57,896 nucleotides of DNA. Origin: Streptomyces fructofermentans. Its GTDB lineage: Bacteria; Actinomycetota; Actinomycetes; Streptomycetales; Streptomycetaceae. Under the pieces are notes generated by a model. That model made no database searches. It saw only the letters and a program-made list of their open reading frames with translations, and was not told the origin of the DNA. Where the stretch lies: the NCBI RefSeq assembly GCF_014651055.1, contig NZ_BMWD01000010.1:195026-252921 (forward strand), given 5' to 3'. A program made the translations under genes and the position numbers. Below, in pieces: positions 32,911 through 41,414 of the stretch. Positions within the stretch are counted from its first letter, which is position 1. The number at the start of each line of letters is the position of its first letter.

Positions 32911-34407
32911 ATGTCTACCGCGCGCACCACCCCCGCCTCTCCGCCCTGGTACAGAGAGATCGGCCGAGAGAAGTGGAAGTCGTTCTTCGCCGCCTGGATC
33001 GGCTACCTCCTCGACGGCTTCGACTTCGTCCTCATCACCCTCGTACTGACGGAGATCGCCGACGACTTCGGCCTGTCCACCGTCGAGTCCGCGAGCCTGG
33101 TCTCCGGAGCCTTCATCACCCGCTGGCTCGGCGGGGCCGTGCTCGGGGCCCTCGGCGACCGCTTCGGCCGCAAGAGCGCCATGGTGGTCAGCATCCTGCT
33201 GTACTCGGTGGGCACCTTCGCCTGCGGCTTCGCCTGGGACTACACCAGCCTGTTCACCGCCCGGCTGCTGATCGGCATGGGCATGGCCGGCGAGTACAGC
33301 GCCAGCGCAACCTACGTCCTGGAGAGCTGGCCCGCCCGGCTGCGCAACCGCGCCTCGGGATTCCTCATCTCGGGCTTCTCGCTCGGCGGCGTCCTGGCGG
33401 CCGAGGTCTACGAGCACGTCGTGCCCAGCCACGGCTGGCGCTGGCTGTTCTACATCGGCCTGTTCCCGGTGGTCGTCGCCCTCTGGGTGCGCCGCGCGCT
33501 GCCCGAGGCCGACGACTGGGAGGAGCGGGTCGGCTCGGCGGGCCAACGGCCCAACCCCTTCAGGCCGCTGTTCGCCGACCCCCGCAGGGCGTGGGCCAAC
33601 TCTCTGATCGCGGTCGTCGCCACCGGGTCGCTCTTCGCGGTGTTCACCCCGCTGGGGGCGGGCATGGTGCCGGTGCTCGCCGTCGTGGCGACCCTGTGCC
33701 TGGTCGCCTTCGCCGTCCAGCTCGGCGGACGCAAGAGGTGGGTGCTGTTCGTCGCGCTCTGCGTGACCGTCTTCTGCGCCTTCCTCTACAGCTGGCCGGT
33801 CCAGGCCCTGCTGCCCACCTATCTGAAGACCGAGCTCGGATTCTCGCCGTCGCAGGTCAGTGACGCGCTCTACTACGCCGGGTTCGGCACGATGACCGGT
33901 TGCGTCGTGGCGGGCTTCCTCGGTGACAGGTTCGGCACGCGCGTCGCCTACGCCTGCACCCTGCTGGTCGGCATCGCCTTCGTCTTCCCGGTCTTCGCGG
34001 TCCGCGACAGTCCGCTGGGCCTGGGCGCCCTGCTCTTCCTGATGCTCGCCTGCATGCAGGGCATCTCGGGACTGCTGCCCCGCTACATCGCCGGACACTT
34101 CCCGACCGAATCGCGCGCGGCGTCCCTCGGTTTCACCTACAACGTGGGAGCGCTGGGCGGAGCCGTGGCACCGGTTCTCGGCGCCAACCTGGCATCGACC
34201 ATGTCCCTGGGGCAGTCGCTCGCGGTGCTGACGTTCTCGCTGACGCTGGTGGTGATCCTGCTCATCGGCTTCGACGTCCCGCGCCGCCTCAACCGGCTCA
34301 TCGACCCGGTCACCGTCCCGGACCACCTCACCACCGACGCGGCCGTCGAGGACGCCGGGGTGCCGGTCGCGGCCGGGTCGCGAACCGGCAAGGACGCCGG
34401 CCGCTGA
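32911..34407 (+). CDS. MFS transporter, sialate:proton symporter (NanT)-like
   Basis: 498 residues, 12 or more membrane helices. Many blocks match remembered E. coli NanT almost word for word: AAWIGYLLDGFDFVLITLVL, RWLGGAVLGALGDRFGRKSA, RLLIGMGMAGEYSASATYVL, NRASGFLISGFSLGGV, FLYSWPVQALLPTYLKTELG and LGFTYNVGALGGAVAPVLGA. NanT imports N-acetylneuraminate with protons. It lies 76 bases after the NanA-like gene and is presumably co-transcribed under the GntR regulator. The C-terminal tail is polar. Transport of a related sugar acid or other carboxylate is the alternative. Confidence 0.88.
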   Translation: MSTARTTPASPPWYREIGREKWKSFFAAWIGYLLDGFDFVLITLVLTEIADDFGLSTVESASLVSGAFITRWLGGAVLGALGDRFGRKSAMVVSILLYSVGTFACGFAWDYTSLFTARLLIGMGMAGEYSASATYVLESWPARLRNRASGFLISGFSLGGVLAAEVYEHVVPSHGWRWLFYIGLFPVVVALWVRRALPEADDWEERVGSAGQRPNPFRPLFADPRRAWANSLIAVVATGSLFAVFTPLGAGMVPVLAVVATLCLVAFAVQLGGRKRWVLFVALCVTVFCAFLYSWPVQALLPTYLKTELGFSPSQVSDALYYAGFGTMTGCVVAGFLGDRFGTRVAYACTLLVGIAFVFPVFAVRDSPLGLGALLFLMLACMQGISGLLPRYIAGHFPTESRAASLGFTYNVGALGGAVAPVLGANLASTMSLGQSLAVLTFSLTLVVILLIGFDVPRRLNRLIDPVTVPDHLTTDAAVEDAGVPVAAGSRTGKDAGR

Positions 34408-34453
34408 CACACCCGCAACCAGGCTTGGACCCCTCGGGCGACCCACCGCCCGC

Positions 34454-34481
34454 GGGGTCCGGCAGCCGGCTGCCGGACCCC
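34454..34481. terminator. Perfect 28-bp palindrome after the transporter gene
   Basis: GGGGTCCGGCAGCC (34454-34467) is followed immediately by its exact complement (34468-34481). As RNA it would form a stem with a 4-base tip. It lies between the convergent transporter and SMI1/KNR4 genes. Confidence 0.75.
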
Positions 34482-34604
34482 CTTCCCCCGAAGGCGTCAG
34501 GTCCCGAACCCCGCCGACGCAGCCGCCGTCCACGGCACCCTCACGGGTTTCCGGGGACGGCGGCCGCGTCGGCCGTCGACGTCCCGCTCCCCGCACAGGC
34601 GTGC

Positions 34605-35141
34605 TCAGGCCGGTGAGCCCCCGTCCTGCTCGCCGTCGAACCCGTCGGCGGAGGTGAGGCCCCGTACGAAGGCGCGGAAGTTCGCGGCGAGGGGGAGGTC
34701 CGAGCCGTCGTCCGCATCGAACCAGGCGACGGAGGGCTCCCCGTACGGGCCGCAGGTCCGGTAGTCCAGCCCGATCCAGTGGTGGCCGTCGCCCGAGATC
34801 AGGACGACGCCCGCGGGCAGCCCCCACTCCTCGACCAGGTACGGGCTGTCGAGCATCGACAGCGTGTCCTCGCGCCGGCCGATCCCCATCACGAGGTCGA
34901 AGGGCACATGGTCGGGCGCCCAGGAGGTCGCACGACCGGTGGGGAAGGCGTCCCGGCCGGATGCGGTCAGGCCGCCGTTCCGCTCACGGAGGAGATCGAG
35001 CAGGGCGGCGGGAAGCCTGACCTTCAGCAGCCGCTCGGCCTCCAGAACCGCCCGGTCGGACAGGGGCGGCTGCACTCCCCGGTCGCTGCCGCTGTCCCAG
35101 AACGGGGGCTGAGGATCTTCGACGTCCGCCATGGGCGACAT
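34605..35141 (-). CDS. SMI1/KNR4 (SUKH) family protein
   Basis: 178 residues; ATG 35132 three codons later is an equally possible start. The SUKH core is AVLEAERLLKVRLPAALLDLLRERNGGLT, followed by VMGIGRREDTLSMLDSPYLVEEWGLPAGVVLISGDGHHWIGLDYRT, which is a strong family match including the GDGHHWIGLD strand. This subgroup resembles immunity proteins, but no toxin gene is adjacent. It is the second SUKH protein in the window; the two share little sequence beyond the core. Confidence 0.87.
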   Translation of the reverse strand: MSPMADVEDPQPPFWDSGSDRGVQPPLSDRAVLEAERLLKVRLPAALLDLLRERNGGLTASGRDAFPTGRATSWAPDHVPFDLVMGIGRREDTLSMLDSPYLVEEWGLPAGVVLISGDGHHWIGLDYRTCGPYGEPSVAWFDADDGSDLPLAANFRAFVRGLTSADGFDGEQDGGSPA

Positions 35142-35378
35142 CGTAGGAGTCCGGCCCGGCGGCGCTTCGTCGGGTCCGGCCGGGTGCCACCGGGCCGCGC
35201 GTCACGTCACCGCTCCTGACGTCGGTGGTCCGCGCCCGCCGGATCGCGGGAGGCACGCCCTTCGGCTGGACCGGGGTGGGGAGGCGGCCGCCCGGTGTAT
35301 GGGGCCTCCAGTCCCGGGAACGCGTCAGGGGTGGCCGGACGGCTCGAAGCGCCGGCCCTGGAGGACAAGGAGAGGGCC

Positions 35379-35705
35379 ATGCCCGCAGGATCCAGCCCCA
35401 AGCGCGAACGGCAGTACGAGCACATCAAGGCGAGCGCCGAGGAGCGCGGTGTCCCCACAGACCGTGCGAAGGAGATCGCCGCGCGGACGGTGAACAAGGA
35501 GCGCGCCCGGGCGGGCGAGTCGAAGACCGCGAGCAGGACGTCCACACACGACAGGAAGTCCGCGCCCCAGCGCGGCGGGGAGCGGTCTCACAGTGGTGCG
35601 CAGGGCCCCACCAGGGACCAGCTCTACGCGGAGGCCAGGAAGAAGAACATCGAGGGCCGCTCGTCGATGAACAAGCAGCAGCTCCGCGAGGCGCTCGGCC
35701 ACTGA
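35379..35705 (+). CDS. Small basic protein often annotated as plasmid stabilization protein
   Basis: 108 residues from ATG 35379 with AAGGAG upstream. Highly charged: RERQYEHIKASAEERGVPTD, RAKEIAARTVNKERARAGE, then a Ser/Thr/Arg-rich linker and a C-terminal SAP/Rho-N-like helix pair (TRDQLYAEARKKNIEGRSSM, NKQQLREALG). Chromosomal copies are common in actinomycetes and other bacteria; the plasmid label is historical. The C-terminal motif suggests nucleic-acid binding. It has no relation to its neighbours that I can see. Confidence 0.85.
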   Translation: MPAGSSPKRERQYEHIKASAEERGVPTDRAKEIAARTVNKERARAGESKTASRTSTHDRKSAPQRGGERSHSGAQGPTRDQLYAEARKKNIEGRSSMNKQQLREALGH

Positions 35706-35822
35706 CGCGGGAGCCCTCGCACGCCGGGACCCGGGCGCTCGTCCGCACGGGCCCGCGCAACATGCGCTGCCCACCCGGGCCCGCGGAACCGGCGCAGCCG
35801 CACCGGCCCCCGGGCCACGCGG

Positions 35823-37031
35823 TCAGCCGACCAGGCGGTAGCGGACCACGACGGCGCGGGTGAAGTCGGCGTAGCCCTGCGCCCCGAGTTCGATACGGCC
35901 CGCCGCCCACACCTCGTCCGTGCCGGGAACCGGGGTGATCTCGTCGAGCAGGAGCTTCTGCCTGCGATCCGCCCCGGTCACCTTGCCGGAGACGCCGGGC
36001 GCGTACGGCGGACGGCCGATCCTGTGGGTCCGGCCCGCGGCGTCGCGCATCCTCGTGGCGCTCAGTACCGCCGCGGGAGGGTGCTCGCCGTTCGACGGCG
36101 CACGCCAGCGTGTGCCGTCGAAGAACAGGGTGAACGGCACCTCGTCGGCGGGGTAGTAGTCGCCGTCCTCGATGGGTTCCGGCTCGTCGCCCGACATGCC
36201 GGTCATCCACGCCCTGCCGTCGGCGAGGACGGTCGTACTCGTGACGGACGCGCTGAAGTCGTGGCCGTCGCTCAGTGTGAGTTCGGTCGGGATCGGCACC
36301 CGGTGCCAGCGGGTGCCGTCCCAGCGGGCGGACGCCGGTTGCCGGGAGTCCGGCGCGTCCTCGTGCGGTGGCGGCTCCGCGCCGGTCTTGCGGTCGGTGC
36401 CCACGGCCCACACATCGGTGCCGGTCGGGTCGGCGACGAGTCCCGGAGCCCGGAAGGGCAGCACCGTACGGGTCCAGTTACGGCCCTCGAGGTGCCAGAC
36501 GGCGTCGTCGGAGCCGAGGACCCACACCGAGTCCGGGCCCAGCACGGTCACGTGGCCGACGCCCGGTCCGCGGGCAGGCAACGGCACGGCACGCCAACCC
36601 GTCGCGTCGAAGCGGGCGGCGAACGGCCTGCCCGATTCGGCGGACCCGCTCAGCCAGACGTCACCCGTCCCGACGGCGGTCAGCGACAGGTTCTGCATCT
36701 GTCCGCCGATCGCCTCTGCGATCCCGCCCGGCAGCTCGTACGGCTGCCAGGCCTTCCCGTCGTAGCGCAGCAGCGACGAGCGTGCGGAGGGGCTCCAGCT
36801 CAGGGCCCAGGCGTCCTTCGGTGAGACCACGGCGATGTCCGTGATCCTGTTGTCGTTCCCGAACTCCTCGGACACGTAGGTGTACGACCAGGATCGGAGC
36901 GCCTTGCCCGCGCCGCCGGTGGAGGCGCTCGGCCGCGGCTCCACCGGTTGCGGGCTCGCGCCTCCGCAACCGGCCACCAGGGCCAGCGCCAGGCCGAGGG
37001 CTGTTCGTCCAGCGGTACGTGGCATGTGCAT
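35823..37031 (-). CDS. Lipoprotein with beta-propeller-like repeats, unknown function
   Basis: 402 residues from ATG 37031 (ATG 37025 also possible). Lipobox LVAGC with Cys22. The mature region shows recurring units with Asp-Val-Trp or Asp-Ala-Trp turns: VVSPKDAWALSWSPS, VGTGDVWLSGSAE, VLGPDSVWVLGSDDAVWHLE, DPTGTDVWAVGTD, VPGTDEVWAAGRI. This spacing fits a six- or seven-bladed propeller anchored outside the cell. No catalytic residues are apparent. The gene is monocistronic. Confidence 0.75.
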   Translation of the reverse strand: MHMPRTAGRTALGLALALVAGCGGASPQPVEPRPSASTGGAGKALRSWSYTYVSEEFGNDNRITDIAVVSPKDAWALSWSPSARSSLLRYDGKAWQPYELPGGIAEAIGGQMQNLSLTAVGTGDVWLSGSAESGRPFAARFDATGWRAVPLPARGPGVGHVTVLGPDSVWVLGSDDAVWHLEGRNWTRTVLPFRAPGLVADPTGTDVWAVGTDRKTGAEPPPHEDAPDSRQPASARWDGTRWHRVPIPTELTLSDGHDFSASVTSTTVLADGRAWMTGMSGDEPEPIEDGDYYPADEVPFTLFFDGTRWRAPSNGEHPPAAVLSATRMRDAAGRTHRIGRPPYAPGVSGKVTGADRRQKLLLDEITPVPGTDEVWAAGRIELGAQGYADFTRAVVVRYRLVG

Positions 37032-37376
37032 CGCCGGATCGTACCTGGGTGCCGTCCGCCGACGGGTGAGGCCGGTTCGCCGTCACACACCGGCCCACCG
37101 ACCGCCCCGTCGCACGGACGTGGTCACTCGGTGAACTGCCCGGCCGGTGCGGCGACCGTGCTCCGGGCCGGGCAACGCCCGAGACCCGTGGCCGGGTTCC
37201 GGGACGGGGTGCTGAAGGCGTACCTTCCCCAATGATCGGTCGACGGACATCGAGTGGGTCCGCGCTCGCGGCGCGGGTCGGGGAGGAACGCCATTGCTCC
37301 GGCGCAGTCGTCGAGCCCGTCCTGGGCCGCCGCGGTCCGGGAGCGGTGCCCTGGTCGAGCGGCAGGATGGCGCCGC
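37032..37376. other. Gene-free stretch, nothing recognised
   Basis: 345 bases between the divergent lipoprotein gene and a forward gene of unknown function. I find no RNA gene, strong palindrome or standard promoter. It must hold both 5' regions. Confidence 0.5.
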
Positions 37377-37841
37377 ATGAACCGTGACGCCCCGCAGCAG
37401 GAGGAGCCCGCCGAGCACGTCCGCTTCCGGAACCACCTGAGCAGGCTCGAACAGGCCACGGAGGCCGACGAGTTCGAGGTGGTCGAAGCGGTCCTCGCGG
37501 ACCAGGACCGGACGGTGGCGCAGTCGGCCGTCCTGCGGCATCTGGACCGCCGAGCGCGCGGCCTCCACTCCGAGCCGGCCTACCCGTCCTGGGCCGAGAG
37601 CATGACCCGTGCCACGACGCGCCACCCGTTCCTGACCCGGCGCCTTGACGAATGGTCCCTCTTCAGGGCCATCGCGCTGGCGGAGCGGTGGAGTCCCGAC
37701 GCCCTGCTCGGCGCGTCCGACTGGCTCCAGCTCAGGACGGCCGAGGCGCCGAACGCCGCCGCCCTCGAAGTCCTCGCCGCCCGCGGTCGCACCAAGCGCA
37801 TCCGCAACACCGCCCGGAGCACCCTGAAGAGGTCTCCGTGA
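37377..37841 (+). CDS. Protein of unknown function
   Basis: 154 residues from ATG 37377, no strong ribosome site. All-helical and charged: HVRFRNHLSRLEQATEADEFEVVEAVLADQ, VAQSAVLRHLDRRARGL, LFRAIALAERWSPDALLGASDWLQLRTAEA, ALEVLAARGRTKRIRNTARSTL. The last part resembles one HEAT-like helical pair, so it may be a small helical-repeat protein. It ends 4 bases before a convergent VOC gene. Confidence 0.65.
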   Translation: MNRDAPQQEEPAEHVRFRNHLSRLEQATEADEFEVVEAVLADQDRTVAQSAVLRHLDRRARGLHSEPAYPSWAESMTRATTRHPFLTRRLDEWSLFRAIALAERWSPDALLGASDWLQLRTAEAPNAAALEVLAARGRTKRIRNTARSTLKRSP

Positions 37842-37845
37842 GCCG

Positions 37846-38283
37846 TCAGTCCTTCTTCAGCTCCTGGGCGAGCATCACGAGGATGCCGCTGGGGCCCCGG
37901 AGGTATGTGAGCTTGTAGACGTCCTCGTAGGTCGCCACACCGCGGAGCGGGTGGCATCCGTGCTTCGCCGCCGTCTCCAGGGCCCTGTCGATGTCGTCCA
38001 CGGAGAAGGCGACGCGATGCATGCCGATGTCGTTGGGCCGCGTGGGCTCCGACTCGATGGCTTCGGGGTGGAGGTACTCGAACAACTCGAGGCGTCCGTT
38101 GCCGTCCGGCGTCTGCAGCATCGCGATCTTCGCGTGGTTTCCGTCGAGGCCGACCGCGGTGTCCGCCCACTCGCCACTGACCGTGTCGCGGCCGAGCACG
38201 GTGAGGCCGAGATCGGTGAAGAAGGAGATCGCTTCCTCGATGTCGCGCACGGCGATTCCGACGTTCTCAAGTCTGATGGCCAT
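37846..38283 (-). CDS. VOC-family protein, methylmalonyl-CoA-epimerase-like fold
   Basis: 145 residues from ATG 38283 (ATG 38292 is possible). Two VOC modules: RLENVGIAVRDIEEAISFFTDLGLTVLGRD with LELFEYLHPE, and IGMHRVAFSVDDIDRALETAAKHGC with LTYLRGPSGILVMLAQEL. The His in IGMHRVAF and Glu in LELFEY fit metal ligands. It resembles the lyase/epimerase branch, but the substrate is unknown. No operon partner is evident. Confidence 0.9.
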   Translation of the reverse strand: MAIRLENVGIAVRDIEEAISFFTDLGLTVLGRDTVSGEWADTAVGLDGNHAKIAMLQTPDGNGRLELFEYLHPEAIESEPTRPNDIGMHRVAFSVDDIDRALETAAKHGCHPLRGVATYEDVYKLTYLRGPSGILVMLAQELKKD

Positions 38284-38310
38284 GCTTCGCATGCTACCGA
38301 TCCGGGCAGC

Positions 38311-38910
38311 TCAGTCGCTGTCGAAGCCGCCCGAGTCCACCTCGGCGACCTCTCCACTCCCCACCCCCTCGGACACGCCGGGTGGTGCGGGCGCGTCGCG
38401 GTGTTGCGCCATCACCTTCACGGCGACGCCCGTCGCGGTGATCAGACCCGCCACGCACGCCAGCATCAGTGCCGTCCCGGGGACCAACAGGGCGGCGGAC
38501 TGCGGGCTGCCCGCCTCCACGTCGTAGAGGGTGAGCAGCGCCAGCCCCGGAAGCACACCGAAGATCCACGAACCGCAGACGGTGGCCACGGTCAGGCTCT
38601 GGTGGAGCTCGGAGAAGCCGCGGACGTCCCGCGGCGTCGCGGTGCCTCCCGGCCACGCGACCGGGACGAGGGCGATCGCCTGGAAGGCCAGGCACACGAG
38701 TTGAAGGACGGCGAAGCCCGCGAACGACACCGGGCGCGACCAGTAGTGCGCCGTCCCGGCGAGGGCGGTCAGAAGGGTGCCCGCGTTCCCCACGACCACC
38801 CACACGGCACGGGACCGGGTGAAGACCGACACGGCGTGGAACTTGCTGTGCCAGAACCACGCCTGGGTCGCTCTCCGCAGCCCGCGATTGCCCCTGATGC
38901 CGTCGAACAT
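38311..38910 (-). CDS. Four-helix integral membrane protein, unknown function
   Basis: 199 residues from ATG 38910. Four hydrophobic segments: AVWVVVGNAGTLLTALAGTA, PVSFAGFAVLQLVCLAFQAI, LTVATVCGSWIFGVLPGLAL and AALLVPGTALMLACVAGLIT. The N-terminus is basic and aromatic (WFWHSKFHAVSVFTRSRA), and the C-terminal tail is acidic. No family recognised. It lies 27 bases downstream of the VOC start and is transcribed away from the following two-component system. Confidence 0.7.
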   Translation of the reverse strand: MFDGIRGNRGLRRATQAWFWHSKFHAVSVFTRSRAVWVVVGNAGTLLTALAGTAHYWSRPVSFAGFAVLQLVCLAFQAIALVPVAWPGGTATPRDVRGFSELHQSLTVATVCGSWIFGVLPGLALLTLYDVEAGSPQSAALLVPGTALMLACVAGLITATGVAVKVMAQHRDAPAPPGVSEGVGSGEVAEVDSGGFDSD

Positions 38911-39039
38911 GCGCCCGCCCCCGCTTGTCGCCACCGCCCTGGACCGAACTCATACCCACGTCGGCGAAGCCGCAAAGGGCGCGTCCTTTGCTCCCGGTGA
39001 GGTCCGGGAGGCGTTGCCGGCCGGCGCCCAACGGCCGTG

Positions 39040-39717
39040 TCAACCGGGCGGGTTCGGGCGGACGAGGCCGAGGTCGTACGCGAGGATGACCGCCTGGACG
39101 CGGTCGCGGGCCCCCACCTTCGACAGGACCCGTCCGACATGGGTCTTCACCGTGGACTCGGCCACGACCAGGCGTTCCGCGATCTCGCTGTTGCTCCAGC
39201 CCTGGCCGATCGCGCCGAAGATCTCGTACTCCCGCTCGGTGAGCGCGCGTATCCGGGGGTCGTCCCGCGGACTTCCGTCCGACGCCCGGTGGGGGAGGTG
39301 TTCGGCGTAGGTGTCCAGGAGGCGGCGGGTCAGGGCCGGGGCGATCACGGCGTCGCCCGCCGCGACCGCGCGGATTCCGGCGAGGAGTTCCTCGGGGCGG
39401 GCGTCCTTGAGGAGGAAGCCACTGGCTCCCGCGCGCAACGCCGCGTAGGCGTACTCGTCCAGGTCGAACGTGGTCAGGATGAGGACGCGGGAGCGGCCAC
39501 CGGACGTGACGACCCGCCGGGTCGCCTCGATCCCGTCCATGCCGGGCATCCGAACGTCCATGAGGATGACGTCCGGACGGAGTTCGGCGGCCCGGCGGAC
39601 GGCGTCACCGCCGTGCGCGGCCTCACCGACCACGTCGGTGTCGGGCGTGCTCTCCAGCAGCATGCGGAAGCCGAGGCGCTGGAGCGGCTGGTCGTCGACG
39701 ATGAGCACGCTGGTCAC
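39040..39717 (-). CDS. NarL/LuxR-type response regulator (DesR-like)
   Basis: 225 residues from GTG 39717, which overlaps the kinase stop by 4 bases (GTGA). Receiver domain with phospho-acceptor Asp54 (VILMDVRMPGMDG), Thr (LILTTFD) and Lys (FLLKDA), then a LuxR-type helix-turn-helix (LTEREYEIFGAIGQGWSNSE, IAERLVVAESTVKTHVGRVL). Paired with the DesK-like kinase, it most likely controls the ABC exporter encoded just upstream on the same strand, as in many Streptomyces loci; the near-palindrome at 43301-43324 is a candidate binding site. Confidence 0.95.
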   Translation of the reverse strand: MTSVLIVDDQPLQRLGFRMLLESTPDTDVVGEAAHGGDAVRRAAELRPDVILMDVRMPGMDGIEATRRVVTSGGRSRVLILTTFDLDEYAYAALRAGASGFLLKDARPEELLAGIRAVAAGDAVIAPALTRRLLDTYAEHLPHRASDGSPRDDPRIRALTEREYEIFGAIGQGWSNSEIAERLVVAESTVKTHVGRVLSKVGARDRVQAVILAYDLGLVRPNPPG

Positions 39718-41141
39718 ACCGCACCGCCCCTGCCCGCCGATGGAGCGGGACGGCTCCGGGCCGCGGTCCCGCCGCCGGCCTCGGCACCTGTCCCGACTCG
39801 TGTTCCGATCCCCTGTCCCGCCCACGGCGTGAGTTCGAGGGTGGCCCGTAGCGTCCACCCGCCGTCGGGAGCGGGTCCCACGTCGACCGTGCCGTCGTAG
39901 AGGGCCGCGCGTTCCCGCATGCCGGGGACTCCGTGCCCCACCTCCGCATCCGTGTGCGGCCGGACGGTCCCGGCGCCGGTACGCCGCCCCGTGTTGTGCA
40001 CATGGATGCGCAGCGTGCTGTCCTCGACGCTCACCGCGAGGTCGATCCGTGTCTCCGGACCCCCGTGCTTCAACGCGTTGGTCAGTGCCTCCTGGACGAT
40101 GCGGTAGACGGCCGACTGGACACCACGGTCCAGCGTGTCGAGTGTGCCGCTGCTGTGGTGGACGACCCGCGGTCCGGCGGTCCGGATGCGTTCGCACAGG
40201 GCGTGGATGTCGCCGATGCCCGGCGCAGGGCTCAACTCGGGTGCGGAGGGCGCCCCGGTCTGCTCGCGCAGGACGCCGAGCATGCGCCGCAGCTCACCGA
40301 GTGCCTCGCGGCCGGTGTCGCCGATGAGGAGCAGGGCCTGCTTGCCGCGTTCGGGCGCGACATCGGTCGCGTACGCGCCGCCGTCGGCGAGGGTGATGAT
40401 GACGGAGAGGTTGTGGCCGACGATGTCGTGCATCTCGCGCGCCACGCGCGCTCGTTCGGTGGCGGCGGCGAGCCTGCTCCGCTGGTCGCGCTCGATCTCC
40501 AGCCGTGCCGCCCGGTCGCGCAGGACCGCGAGCTGGCCCCGCCTGATCCGTACGGCAAGTCCGAGGGCGACAGCGGCGGTGATCGTGCTGAACAGGAAGA
40601 ACAGCGCGTCCAGGAAACGCACTTCGGACGGCAGACGCACGGCGACCAGTCCCAGTGCACCGGCTGTGACCGCGCAGGCCGCCGGAAGCCGCCGGAGGTC
40701 TCCGTGCAGCACCAGGCTGTAGAGCGCGATGAGCACGGCGATGTCGGCGCGCAGCCAGACACCCAGCGCGAGTTGCAGCAGGAACACGGAGATGACCACG
40801 CCGAAGGCGAGGGAGGGCTTCCGGCGCCGCCACAGCAGGGGCAGCACCAGTCCGGCCTGCAGCGCGAGCGTCCCCGGCCAGGGCAGGTCGACGAACTCGG
40901 TGTCCAGGCCGTGCCGTGCGTCATCGTCGTCGTCGTTGACCAGTTCCGACACGCAGAACAGCAGTGTCACGACAGCCGTCACCGTGGCGTCGAGAACCCA
41001 GGGCCGGGCCCGGTCGCCCCGCTTGAGGCGGCGGCCGAGCCGGGACAGCGCACGGGCCAGCGGATGGTTCCACGGCAGGTCCGTCTCGGTGAAGGGCGGG
41101 CCGTCCGCCGCCACCGGCCGGGCGGTGTCGTCGATCGTCAT
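39714..41141 (-). CDS. DesK/NarX-type sensor histidine kinase
   Basis: 475 residues from ATG 41141. About five membrane helices (roughly 48-200) form the sensor with little external sequence, then a HisKA_3 domain with His238 (VAREMHDIVGHNLSVI) and a HATPase_c domain (VYRIVQEALTNALKHG, GHGVPGMRERAALYDG). This type often senses membrane stress or antibiotics. The C-terminal 40 residues are Gly/Ala/Arg-rich and disordered. A run of seven consecutive G bases lies just upstream of the start. Confidence 0.95.
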   Translation of the reverse strand: MTIDDTARPVAADGPPFTETDLPWNHPLARALSRLGRRLKRGDRARPWVLDATVTAVVTLLFCVSELVNDDDDDARHGLDTEFVDLPWPGTLALQAGLVLPLLWRRRKPSLAFGVVISVFLLQLALGVWLRADIAVLIALYSLVLHGDLRRLPAACAVTAGALGLVAVRLPSEVRFLDALFFLFSTITAAVALGLAVRIRRGQLAVLRDRAARLEIERDQRSRLAAATERARVAREMHDIVGHNLSVIITLADGGAYATDVAPERGKQALLLIGDTGREALGELRRMLGVLREQTGAPSAPELSPAPGIGDIHALCERIRTAGPRVVHHSSGTLDTLDRGVQSAVYRIVQEALTNALKHGGPETRIDLAVSVEDSTLRIHVHNTGRRTGAGTVRPHTDAEVGHGVPGMRERAALYDGTVDVGPAPDGGWTLRATLELTPWAGQGIGTRVGTGAEAGGGTAARSRPAPSAGRGGAV

Positions 41142-41269
41142 GGGGTCACCGGTCCGTGCTCATGGGTGTCACCTGTCCATTGTGTGCGGGGGGGGGCGTC
41201 GTCGTACGCGCCCGCCTGCGTCAAGGTCCGAACCCGGGCACCGCGGGTGCGTCGCGTGCGTCGGGTGCG

Positions 41270-41317
41270 ACCGGCACGGCGCCCGTACGGGAGGACCCGT
41301 GCGGCCGCCGTGCCGGT
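41270..41317. terminator. Nested hairpin between ABC exporter and two-component operons
   Basis: ACCGGCACGGCG (41270-41281) pairs exactly with CGCCGTGCCGGT (41306-41317). Inside it CCGTACGGG and CCCGTGCGG pair with one wobble. It lies downstream of the permease stop and before the kinase gene on the same strand, so the two operons are probably separately transcribed. Confidence 0.65.
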
Positions 41318-41414
41318 CGTCGCGTCGGCCTTCCGGTGCCGGCCGGGGGCCGCGGACGGCGGACGCCGGACTTCAAGCGTCAGGCGTCCGACGTAACGCG
41401 TCAGGCAGCACCCG

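Noticed and set aside
32815..34827. 670-residue antisense frame over the NanT-like gene
   Set aside because: Low-complexity product, no ribosome site, opposite to a clear transporter.
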